A stretch of 64,000 bases of DNA from Cryptomeria japonica (Eukaryota; Streptophyta; Pinopsida; Cupressales; Cupressaceae): assembly GCF_030272615.1 (NCBI RefSeq), contig NC_081409.1:22258260-22322259 (forward strand), given 5' to 3'. The position numbers were made by a program, and so were the translations under genes. This document shows positions 11,055-21,163 of the stretch, in pieces (position 1 is the first letter of the stretch; the number at the start of each line of letters is the position of its first letter). The notes under the pieces are model-generated. The model was not told where the DNA came from. It did no database searches and worked only from the letters and a program-made list of their open reading frames with translations.

Positions 11055-14000
11055 ATGGATGCATCTATAGTTCCACTTTTAACACCATATAATTATTTTG
11101 AATGGAAATCTAAGATGATAATATATCTGAAAAGACATGGATATCATCGTGTTACTATGGGACTTGAAATTGAACCTCAAGATGCTGCAAAAAATATTAA
11201 ATGGTTTAATAAATGTGATGAAGCTTTTGGTACTCTATGTATGTCAGTCTTTCCAGACCTTCTTTTTCACATTGAATCTGCCACTACACCAAATGCAATG
11301 TGGACCACTTTGGAAAACCTCTTTGGTAAGTAGGATGAGCTAAGAGGTCATCAGTTAGAGAATGAACTCATAGGGTTGAATCCAACCAATTTTGATACTA
11401 TACAAGATTTCTTTAGTAAACTTAAGTCTGTAAGATTGTAGTTGGAACGGTGTGGAACTAAGAAAGATGATAAGCAACTGATCTTGAGTATTCTTTCTAA
11501 GCTTGGTCCTAACTATTCAGTGTTTGTTTCTACATTCTATGCTACAAAATGTGCCCTAGGTACCACATTCAAAATGCCTTAACTGGATGAATTTGCTGCA
11601 GAACTCAATAGGGAGCAAGACAAATTGGTTCAAATGGGTACAATAAAACCCTTTAAGTCACATGCCTTAGTTGTAAATCAAGGCACAAAAGAACAAAAAG
11701 GGTCTAGTAAGCAAGATAAGAAACAAAAGAACCAAAGAGAGAAGAAAAAAGATCATAAATCTGCTACTTCAAAAGCAGATAATTAGACCTCTTCATCAAG
11801 AGGTGAACAACCTAAGAAGGAGAAGGTCAAGTGTTCTTATTGTAAGAGGCCTGGTCATGATGAACATAAGTGTTTCAAGAAACAAATTGATCACCTTTCA
11901 AATCTTCTTGAAAAGAATAATATCAAGGTGCCTGATTCAGTCAAACAGAGTTCATCAGAAGGATCTTTTAAGGATACAAATAAGAGTAAAGGGAAAGGAG
12001 AGGGTAAGACCCTAGTTGCTGTTGCTTCACAACCCAATTCTTGGATAATTGACTCAGGTGCTTCACACCACATGGCTTCTTCAAAAGATGATTTCACCTC
12101 TTTAGAGCCATGTTTTATGCCTTCCATACTAATGGGTGATGACACTCCTATTGAAGTGCATGGGAGAGGATCTGTTGATGTGGGCGAAGGAACATTTAAG
12201 GATATCCTTTGTGTTCCATCTTTATCAACTAATCTCCTATCTATTTATCAGATCACTCACACTGGTTCTAGCAAGTGAGTTGAGTTCACACCAGATACAG
12301 TGGTAATCAGTGAAATGCATAATGGGTCTACTATTGTTGTGGGAAAAGTAGATCATCAATCTAGATTATATCAGTTTTCTCACTTTGTTCCTGAATCTCC
12401 TTCGAAAATTTTACTCACTCATGGAAATGAGATTAGTTGTTTGTGGCATCAACGATTTGGCCACTTGAACTATCATTACTTGCAACAACTCAGTCAATAG
12501 GACATGGTTTCAAGGTTGCCTTCTATTTGATTTTCTAATGGAGTTTGCCAGGGATGTATTCTTGGTAAGCATCATGAGGAGAAGTATGATAAAGGTAAAG
12601 CATGGAGAGCTCCATAGCTATTGGAGTTGGTACATAGTGACTTGGTAGGACCATTTCCACAACCATCTTTCAGCAGGGCTAGATATGTCTTAACATTTAT
12701 TGATGACTTTTCCATATTTACATGGATTTACTTTCTCAAACAAAAGTCTGAGGTATTTGAGAATTTTCTAGATTTCAAAGCTTTTGCAGAGAAACAATCT
12801 GGGAAGTTCATCAAGATTCTGCGTACAGATAATGGGGGTGAATATGTTAATAATCAGTTTGAATAATTTTGTGCTTCAGAAGGTATCAACATGCAACACA
12901 CAGTTCCATATAGTCCTCAGTAGAATGGTGTCGCAGAACAGAAGAATAGGTCCTTGAAGGAGATGGAAAATTGTATGATTCACTCCAAGTCTTTGGTACC
13001 TCAATATTGGGTAGAGGCCATCAATTGTGCATGTTACATCCAGAACTGAGTTCCTCATAAAGCTGTGAAGGGGGTAACTCCTTTTCAAGCTTGGATCGGT
13101 CAGAAACCTACAGTTAAGCATTTCAGAGTGTTTGGTCCTCTTGCATGGGCCCACATTCCAGCAGAGAAATGCAAGGCTATGGATCCATAGAGAAAGCCTT
13201 GCAAATTTGTTGGGTATCTAGATGATGTCAATGGGTATAGACTTCCCCATCCCTCTACACATGAGTTGTTCATTGAGAGGAGTGTTCATTTTGAGGAGAG
13301 TTCTTCTATTTCTTCTCATACCAGTTCTCCATCCACTATCACATTGGAGACATTGCATGATGATGACAATTCTTTTGAGGATCTTAATCCTCCTAATCCT
13401 GATGAGGAGTCTTCTTCCTCCACTTCAGATGGTGACAGTGATGGTGAGGATTCACATTCTTCTCATAGTCATCCTTCAGAGGTTGATGATTCTCCCCCAT
13501 ACTCTCCAGTTTCAGTGCCTCTTTGGGCTCGACAAACTTTCGAGTCAGCAGGAGATTGGCTTGGTGATCCATCAGATTCTAGAAGAACTAGGTCACAATT
13601 TCAACAAGATCCACATCTCTTCATTGCTTCAGCTTCTGATCCACAGTCTTTTCGAGAAGCTACAGGTGTTCCCGAATGGGATGCTGCAATGCAAGAAGAG
13701 TTTAATTCCTTGGAAAGGAATCACACATGGGATTTAGTTCCTCTTCCTAAGGGAAGGAAACTTGTTCGATGCAAGTGGATCTATCAAACAAAATTTGTAG
13801 CAAATGGGTTGGTTGATAAGTATAAGGCTTGCTTGGTAGCAAAAGGCTTTTCCCAAGTTCAAGGGGTTGATTACTCTGAGACTTTTGCTCCAGTTGCTAA
13901 GATGAATTCCATCCGGCTTGTCCTTGCTATTGCTGCAACCCATCATTGGGAAGTTCATCAGATGGATGTCAAGAGTGCATTTCTTCATGGTGACCTTTAG

Positions 14001-15179
14001 GAGGAAATCTACATGGAGCAGCCACAAGGGTTTGTTCAAGATCCTTCACTTGTGTGTTGACTTTGAAAGTCTCTCTATGGCCTCAAACAAGCTCCTCGAG
14101 CTTGGTATGCCAAGATGGACTCCTTCCTTTTGACAATTGGTTTTACTCGATGCCATTCTGATCCGAACATCTACATTCTGCACCAGGATGATACTCTCAC
14201 ATTTCTAGTTCTCTATGTTGATGACTTGTTGATCACAGGGAGTCACTCATCCACCATCAAGGTAGTGAAAACTGCTCTACATGATAGATTTCTGATGTTA
14301 GACTTGGGTCTTCTACATTACTTCTTGGGAATTGAGATTACTCAATCTTCTTCAGGAATCTTCCTTGGACAACCCAAGTATGCACTCGATATGCTCTCTA
14401 GATTTTGCATGGCTGACTATAAGCCTGCACCTACTCCTTTTTTGTCTAGTGTCAAACTTGAGGCTAAGTTCTCTTCACCCTTGGTTGATAGCACTTTATA
14501 TCGACAAATTATTGGGAGCCTCATCTACTTGACTCATATGAGGCCTGACATTTCATATGTGGTGGGCATGGTCTCTAGATTCATGCAGGAGCCACATGAG
14601 TTGCATTGGAAAGTAGCTAAGCAGATTCTCCACTACATTCAAGGTACTCACAATTATGGAATTCAGTATGCAGCAGGCATGGATATTAACTTTGTGGGAT
14701 ATACGGATTCAGATTGGGCGGGTGATTCTTAGGATCACAAATCCACTTCAGGGTATTGCTTCTCACTTGGTTCTGGTCCAATTTGTTGGTCGAGTAAGAA
14801 GCAGTTTGCAATTTCTCTTTCATCAACAGAGGCTGAGTATCGAGGGGCAGTTAATGCCACCACTGAGGCTATTTGGCTTCAAAATATTCTCACTAAGTTT
14901 GGTATTCCAGTTAGGAAGCCTACTATCATCTTTTGTGAAAATCAAAGTGCTATATAGATCTCAAAAAATCCAGTTCATCACCAGAGGATGAAACACATTG
15001 AGATACATATGCACTATATTTGGGAGCTCATTTAGGAAGGCATCATTGATCTTAAGTATTGTTCTACAACGGAGCAAATTGTAGACATCTTCACCAAACC
15101 CTTCATCGAAAGCAAGTTTCTTCATTTGTGATCATTGCTTGGGGTACGACAGGTGTCTACTTCAGGAGGGACTTCTTAG
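11055..15179 (+). pseudogene. Copia gag-pol polyprotein with 19 premature stops in one frame
   Basis: One frame from ATG 11055 to a likely true stop at 15177 encodes a whole copia polyprotein of about 1370 codons. Domains in order: gag (11055-11800); zinc knuckle CSYCKRPGHDEHKC (about 11830); protease with intact IIDSGASHHM (about 12045); integrase with HSDLVGP, RTDNGGEY and the glutamate in VAEQKNRS all kept; reverse transcriptase from about 13660 with LYVDDLL (about 14210); RNase H with TDSDWAGD and STEAEYRGA to about 15120. Stops lie at 11331, 11439, 11580, 11784, 12276, 12498, 12528, 12615, 12864, 12921, 13047, 13188, 13998, 14058, 14064, 14730, 14955, 15033 and 15129: eleven TAG, two TAA, six TGA. 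I found no frameshift. Each stop fits a single C-to-T change from CAG, CAA or CGA. Copia clade not resolved. Confidence 0.93.
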
Positions 15180-15321
15180 TCCTCCTTTCTTTCTCTCCTT
15201 ATTTAGGGGGGGGCTATTCCTCTTATGGGGGGCTTCTTCTTTTGGGGGGGCTATCTATGTACATGGGTACCTAACATGGTTGCATTTGCCGGGACCCATA
15301 TTTTCACCCACCTAAGCTACA

Positions 15322-15333
15322 CTTAAGGGGGGG
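15322..15333 (+). promoter_or_regulatory. Polypurine tract of the copia element
   Basis: CTTAAGGGGGGG immediately before the 3' LTR start TGTTAG. Confidence 0.9.
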
Positions 15334-15974
15334 TGTTAGTGTAGGTTTTTTATTTTTCTTAAGTTAGGGGGTATTTATTTTTCCTACACATATATTATTT
15401 AAGCTTTCTTAGGTTAATAGGAGTGGTTTATATGAGAACACGTGGCGAAATACTTCAGCTACATGTGTAACTCTCCACCTCACATGGGCAGTTGAGTTTC
15501 ACACCCTCTTTTGGCTTGCTGTGCCACCTCTCATAACCACTATTTTGTCATTTCCTAAGTGGGTTATGGGGTAGTTGAGTTTCACACCCTCTTTTGGCCT
15601 TATGTGCCAACTTTTTCAACTCCTTTTTTGTCTTCATGTAAGGAGGTTATGCCACATGCTTTGGCATTTACCAAGAAGGTAAAACTTCCCACTTTTTATG
15701 GGGAATAGGAGTTAATGCACCCCTTGGATGTATATGCTTATATTTTTCTATATAATAAGCACTATACTCTCACCTTCACTAGTCAAGTTAGTGGAGTGAT
15801 AGCTCGGTGAGAGTCTTCTCCAAATTCTCCTCTTTGTCTCTATTTCTCTCTCATATTGAAATTATCTTCATTCAGCTATTTTGATCTTTGATCATCTGTT
15901 GTGTGAGGAGTTGCATGTGATCTACGACCAACATTAGATCTTGGCTCGATTCTCACTTCTCATAGAATCTCACA
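15334..15974 (+). repeat. 3' LTR of the copia element at 9380-15974
   Basis: 641 bp, the same length as the 5' LTR with no indel, ending AGAATCTCACA and followed by the target duplication AAGAC. Confidence 0.95.
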
Positions 15975-15979
15975 AAGAC

Positions 15980-17216
15980 TATAATCTGTATGAGTGCCCT
16001 TAAATGACACTACTCGAATTAGAAGGCAAACAAGGCAAACAACTGAAATCGAAGATACAGATGGCATGAAAAAACCAAAGCCTAAAGAGCTGATCAATCA
16101 AACCATAGAAGCATTAGAATCAATAGGAAAAACCTCCCCATAGTGCTAAAAAGGGAGAGGGACAAGTACACTGAAAAGAACGGCCAACAAGAACTACATG
16201 ACAAAGAACCAGGAACATAAAAGGTGCAAATAAAGTACATAGTGTCGTGGAAGTAACACTCACTTGACACACATCATGAGGCTAATGTCTTGGAAGGAAC
16301 ACTCACCTGACAAAAGTAGATGACAAACAAAAGGAAAATACCAACCCCCATGACACTTTATAAGTAGTGCATGTACAATAAGGCACAAGATGTGCAAGAT
16401 CCCAAGTAAATAATGCATGATGACAATTTATCTCAGTGCATTTGCATAAATGAAGCTACAATGATAAGAAGACTAGAAATAGAAAGGAGAACCAAAATAG
16501 AGACATCCTACTCAGAGAAGAGATCCCAGGACCTGAAACAGTTAAGATATCCACAGAGTGTTGAGAAAGCAAAAAATTGAAAAAATATTCCTGGAGCAGA
16601 ATTTGGAAATAAAACTCATATGGCTGGAAAGTGCACAGAACAAGCTTTCGAACTATATAAAGTTTTTGAAAAATGAACTTCGGATGCTCAAGTTATGTCT
16701 CCCAGAGTGAAAAAAGGAACTTCTAGCTTTGACAGCAAAAAAAACCATCAAAAAAGAAAAATCAGAAGATAAAACCTCAAGATCTAGAGAGAGTTCGGAA
16801 AGAGATTTTCGATGATATAAGGTTTTTATGAAAAATCGCCTTTGTATGAACAAGTTATGGCCAAAAGAAAAAAACCCCTCTTTTAGTAAAGGGATGAAAA
16901 TTTTCTGACGCATTTGCAGGTATAGCCGTATAGATTTTTGTGCCTCGTAAAGCGTGCCAATGAAAAAATCATGGCCCAGATGCTCTTGTCACCAAAATAG
17001 GTCAAATTATATATCTAAATGACTAGAAACGCACTTTGGAAACCAACAGTGAGGTCTTTTTTGGCTCAAATTGCTCTGAATTTTTTTAATGATTTTTTTG
17101 ATGAATTTTTTGAAATTTGTACCAAAAAAAGGCAATACCAAAGAAAAAATTTCAGAACCCAAATTTGTCATTATATGGAAATGGGGGTTTTGGGGCATTT
17201 TGAGCTCAATGGTGAT
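15980..17216 (-). other. Internal non-coding DNA of the small minus-strand element, right portion
   Basis: About 1.2 kb without a recognisable protein on either strand. The only open frames are short, AT-biased and overlap one another on opposite strands. It is the 5' part of the element's internal region in minus orientation. Confidence 0.6.
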
Positions 17217-17227
17217 CTTTGATACCA
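17217..17227 (-). promoter_or_regulatory. Primer-binding site of the small minus-strand element
   Basis: Minus strand reads TGGTATCAAAG one base after the LTR; initiator-Met tRNA style with one change from TGGTATCAGAG. Confidence 0.8.
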
Positions 17228-17228
17228 T

Positions 17229-17604
17229 ATTGGAGTTGAGAAAATACAACACCATAGGAGTCCAAATGATCTCTGCAAGTTGAAAAACCTGTTACAAGGA
17301 GAAGCAAGGAAGCAAATCACAGAAGAAAGAAATACACAGAAAATATGCTCAAAAAGAGAGAGCTCAATATTCACCAAAAAGTATAAAGTAATAATCCTTC
17401 TTCTTACAATGAAAAGAAAGAAGTCAACCTTTAATAGGTCAAGAAACCCTAAAAGGGAAAACCTAGGTTTGCACATAAAAAATTAATAAAAGAATTAATT
17501 ATTATGCACCTAAAGTTAGCTTAAGTGTAAAAGAGATAAAGGGAACTTAAATAATTAAACAAATATTATTTAATTAATCAAGCAAATACCTGAATACTCT
17601 AACA
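17229..17604 (-). repeat. 5' LTR of the small minus-strand element
   Basis: 376 bp, same length as 8727-9102. Its last bases (plus strand CTGAATACTCTAACA) and the adjoining host DNA are duplicated at 17646-17730. Confidence 0.9.
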
Positions 17605-17730
17605 TGTTATTCACCGCGACATGGCAACAAACCGCTAGCGGTGACAAATATTGTTTAATTAATCAAGTAAATACCTGAATACTCTAACATGTTATTCACC
17701 GCGACATGGCAACAAACCGCTAGCGGTGAA
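17561..17730. repeat. 85-bp tandem duplication across the LTR/host junction
   Basis: 17561-17645 and 17646-17730 are near-identical copies. Each contains the last 44 bases of the small element's LTR followed by GTTATTCACCGCGACATGG and CGCTAGCGGTGA from the Tat-like LTR. The duplication therefore happened after the small element had inserted. Confidence 0.9.
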
Positions 17731-20725
17731 CTATGGCCGACAATTAATGCAAGTAGTTCAGGAAAAGATCTGCAGGTGTTTGGGGAGGCATCGAAGTTTT
17801 ATAAACAATGCAATGGCAGGTGTATAGTCTGGGCCCAAACTAGAACCATCCTCTCTGCATGGTCCAAGGAAGAAATTTCAATTGCCAGTGCCATTAGGTA
17901 TCAACAGAGGCTTTTTCATGCTACACCGATGACCTGATGGAAAGGCCCAAGCATGGTCCATTTATCCCACATTGGCCATGGGGAGGAGCATCTCAGTATT
18001 TAAAGGTAAAGCCCCATACATATTAAGTGTCAAAGCTTATGGGCTTTTGGCAAGGAGTAGCTCAGAAGTGGTGGCCCCCCCGCGTGCATCTCAAAGCACC
18101 CAAATTTTGCAGCGAAAAGGCAAAATAACTAGCGAGCAAGTCAGGTAGATCAATAGTGATTGCAAAAGATCCAACGGCTATAGCTATGTCATGACATAAA
18201 GTGCTCGACTGTTAATAGCTGCGACTTGGTGACTAATGAGGTGGTAGCCAAGTGGTGGACATGTGGTGACATCATGGAACAAGAGAGAGCTGCTCAGGAG
18301 AGGCTAATGATCAAGTAGATCGCTAAAATACAATGACAAATCCGAGGTAGATCAACGGTGGGGTGAAATTCTGGGACTAACCATGATTGTCACTGTACCT
18401 CGGTTGTGAAGTGCCTGAAATGAATACCTTCCCAATAGGTGGCACCGAGGTGGACTCTAAGAAAATCATGAGATGCCATGTGGTGACACACAACCGATGA
18501 GGTGGAAGGTCCAGTGGTAACACAAGGAAGATAGGTGGCGTGTCATCAAAATAAACATTGATGAGACCTTGTCTTTGATGGATCACTATAGGGACTCACC
18601 GAAGGCATCAGTTTCATCGACATAAAAGGTGTCGATGATACTAAGGTTTCAATAAGACAAGAAAGCAACTTGGCAAAGGGGAGGTTTGGCCGAAAGACTG
18701 AGGCCTAACAAACCAGAATAGGTGGTGGGTCTGGTGATGTTGAGGTGGTGAATGAGGCCATTCTTAGGTGGATCCGGTGGCCGGTCACAAAATGACACGT
18801 AGCACAGATGGATGAAGAGGTAAATACCGAGCAGGTTTGTGCCAATCTAATGGTTGTCACTATACTGCTATGGGAAGGTGCCTGATGGTTATCCCCTGTG
18901 ACATGGCGATTGATGACTTGGTAGTTGCGGTGGCAGTCTAGGTGGGCTTAGAGCAAACTGGGAAGTAACACATGGTGGGCCCACCAGAGGACAAAGTAGC
19001 CCAGGTGAATTAACTGATGGGCATGTCAAGAGGGATTGATGGCTGAGGGTTGAATTTTTAGCCAAATATAGATTTGTCATATATTGTTGAAAAGCTCTCA
19101 ATCTGAGGAATCTGATTCTGCAGTCAAGTGTAGCCCACGACAAGTATTTTTGGGGCAGTGACCTTGGGATCTCAGAATTTATTTCTCAGATAGAAGGTGA
19201 TTATTTTTTGCAGGCCAAGTGCAACAATAGTTAATGCTAGTAGTTAAGGTAAATGGTTATAGCGGCAAACTAGTGGTAGCAGTTAAGTTTTTAACAGCTA
19301 GAGACCAAGTGGTGCGACCCGTTTCTAAGCGGATTACTTAGGAAAGTTTAAGGGCGTGTTAGTTTCCCATGATTGGATGGCTGTTGCTATACCGCAATGG
19401 AAACACATCTGAACTTTAAAGGCCGTGACATGGCGACTAGATGAGAGGTGCTTAGAAAGAAGACCTCCTGATCCGTTGGCGCCAAAAAATTTAAATATTC
19501 AAAAGAAATAGCGGCAAAGGTGTGCAAGTTACATCTGACATTGCTTCAAGGTGAAAAAGGATTATTGAGAGGTATCCAGGGAGATCTGCAAGGAGATCTG
19601 CAAAGGACATAATGGTGCGTGACTTTGTGTTTTCTTAGGTAGAACCATCAATGCTCTGGCACAAGATGATCCACCGATATTATGATGTTGATGGTGGTTG
19701 TATCTGATTTTGGGTAATAGGAAATTACCCTTTCGACCATTTTCCAAATGAATGCCTAGTGAATTAATGAAGCACGCATCCCAGAAAGAATGTTAGGTTT
19801 CTCCCTCAACTGCAATGGCACAAAAATATAAATTTTGCAGTAAATGACTGTTAGGGTAAGATTTTTCTTCTAGGTAGTCCGAAGCTTGTTGCAACCTAAT
19901 TTCTATTAAAGGATACCAAGGCTACCTAGAAAAGGGACACAAATTTTTGTAGCTAAACTCTGGCAAAATTAATATAGGCCTTTGTCTTAGCAATTTCTGA
20001 GTCAAATATGAAGTACTTGTAACCTTCTGACAGAGGAATGAAATATACAGTCCAAAGAATTTAAATTAAGATTTGTATTGTCTCTATGTCATTGTACTGG
20101 TGTTCATTCCATTTAAGTAATCAAGGATTTCTTATTTGTTTTCTAAGCATCTCATGAAGTTGTTTTGAGTCTTTTTCTTAAGGAGAAAAATATAAATATA
20201 CTTTGAACAAAGTCATTGATATCAGTATTTCTAGCGTGGATTTGATGATGAAATCTGGTACAGATTAGGACTCTTTGTATGTCATGCATATTTAGAGTTG
20301 ATAGATCATGAACTTGTGATTTGTGTACTAGTTTCTCTTGTCAGGTTGCAGTCTGTTGTAGATGACTCTGTTGCCTGGATAAGGCACTGGTTTATCTGTT
20401 GGTTTTTGTTGCATTTTGTGATCCTTTTTTAAAAAGACAAATCAATTTTCCATTTAGGTTAGTTGTATTGGTCAGTAAGGAAAGTTTGCAGGAATTTACA
20501 CCAGTTTTCTATAAACCATTTACTATTTTTGTGAGAAAATAGTCTTTAAAAGGGTTCACCTGCCCAATCTTTTATAAGCTTAAAGTGTAGGAGGTTTCCT
20601 AATTCTGGAACCTCATATTGTTGTCTTTATTTCAAACTTTTGTTGTTCTCTTGCATTGCAACATAGAGACAGTAATTTTCACTTTTAAAGAGAAGAAACA
20701 AAAGTTTTCAGAATGGAGAACAACA
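17606..20725 (+). repeat. 5' LTR of the Tat-like element, second part
   Basis: Continues the LTR from 8726. Matches 29742-31451 plus 38145-38251, except that about 1.3 kb (18974-20289) has no counterpart in the 3' LTR. The total 5' LTR length without insertions is about 3.5 kb, long even for this lineage. CAGTATTTAAAGGTAAAG near 17995 is a TATA-like candidate kept in both LTRs. The LTR holds several degenerate copies of an internal motif (see findings). It ends GGAGAACAACA just before the primer-binding site. Confidence 0.88.
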
Positions 20726-20728
20726 AAA

Positions 20729-20747
20729 TTGGTGACTCTGCTGGGGA
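20729..20747 (+). promoter_or_regulatory. Primer-binding site of the Tat-like element, repeated at 20825
   Basis: TTGGTGACTCTGCTGGGGA follows the LTR after three A. It resembles the TGGCGACTC.CTGGGGA sites of plant Tat/Ogre elements. The same motif recurs at 20825-20843 with one change (TTGGTGACTCTGCTAGGGA), 96 bases on. Confidence 0.8.
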
Positions 20748-21163
20748 GTGATCGAAAGATCTTTGTTATAGATTGTTCAATCAGATTGTAAGTGAGTTTT
20801 CCCATTCGAGTCACCACGAGAAAATTGGTGACTCTGCTAGGGAGAGTCAAATAAGATAAGTCCTATACTGTAGATCTGTGTCTTTATTGCATAAAAGTGT
20901 TGAGATCAGGTCCTGTTGGTTTCAATCTGAAAATTATTGAGCTCATCTTTCTAAAGAAAATCCTTTATCTATCTCATAGCATCTTAGAATACTATTCAGT
21001 TCTTTTCTGAAGATCAATAGTTTCATTCTTAAGTGTCTTGTAAGTGATTCATTGTTTTAAACTATATATTTTATTCCCAAGATATTGGGTGGAGACTCTG
21101 AAGTAAAAAAAAAACCAGTGTTCTATTAGAAAAAATCACAGTCACTTTACAAGGTTAGCAAGA
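20748..21163 (+). other. Leader of the Tat-like element
   Basis: Non-coding apart from the second primer-binding-site-like copy at 20821-20843. No gene seen. Confidence 0.6.

Larger units (their letters stand above)
9380..15974 (+). mobile_element. Ty1/copia LTR retrotransposon (full length, dead)
   Basis: Two 641-bp LTRs (9380-10020 and 15334-15974), target duplication AAGAC (9375-9379 and 15975-15979), primer-binding site TGGTATCAGAGC directly after the 5' LTR, and polypurine tract CTTAAGGGGGGG directly before the 3' LTR. The domain order (gag, protease, integrase, reverse transcriptase, RNase H) is that of copia. By eye the two LTRs differ at about 30 positions (about 5 percent), so the insertion is old. 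It sits inside the minus-strand element at 8727-17604, which is therefore older. Confidence 0.95.
8727..17604 (-). mobile_element. Small non-coding minus-strand LTR element (TRIM/LARD-like), split by a copia element
   Basis: Two 376-bp LTRs (8727-9102 and 17229-17604) share nearly all their sequence and lie in the same orientation. On the minus strand the LTR starts TGTTAGAGTATTC. The polypurine tract is GCTTAAGGGGGG (minus) next to the left LTR, and the primer-binding site TGGTATCAAAG (minus, initiator-Met style) is next to the right LTR, so transcription runs leftward. Removing the copia element at 9380-15974 leaves about 1.5 kb of internal DNA with no retroelement protein. Flanks show an imperfect target duplication (GTCAT at 8722-8726, GTTAT at 17606-17610). 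The uninterrupted site GATGGTTATTCACCG can be read in the 3' LTR near 29739. It must have been moved by enzymes of another element. Confidence 0.85.

Noticed and set aside
13222-13737. 171-codon Leu/Ile-rich frame overlapping the copia polyprotein
   Set aside because: Shadow frame; the polyprotein frame at 13266-14000 gives clear copia sequence.
11055-15179. Recoded stop codons (TAG/TAA read as Gln) in the copia polyprotein
   Set aside because: TGA in Arg positions is as regular as TAG in Gln positions, and key residues in other elements are also lost by transitions. Deamination explains all of it; a changed nuclear code is not needed.
20821-20843. A second LTR element starting at the repeated primer-binding site
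   Set aside because: No LTR end (CA) precedes the second site and the following coding region belongs to the same element.
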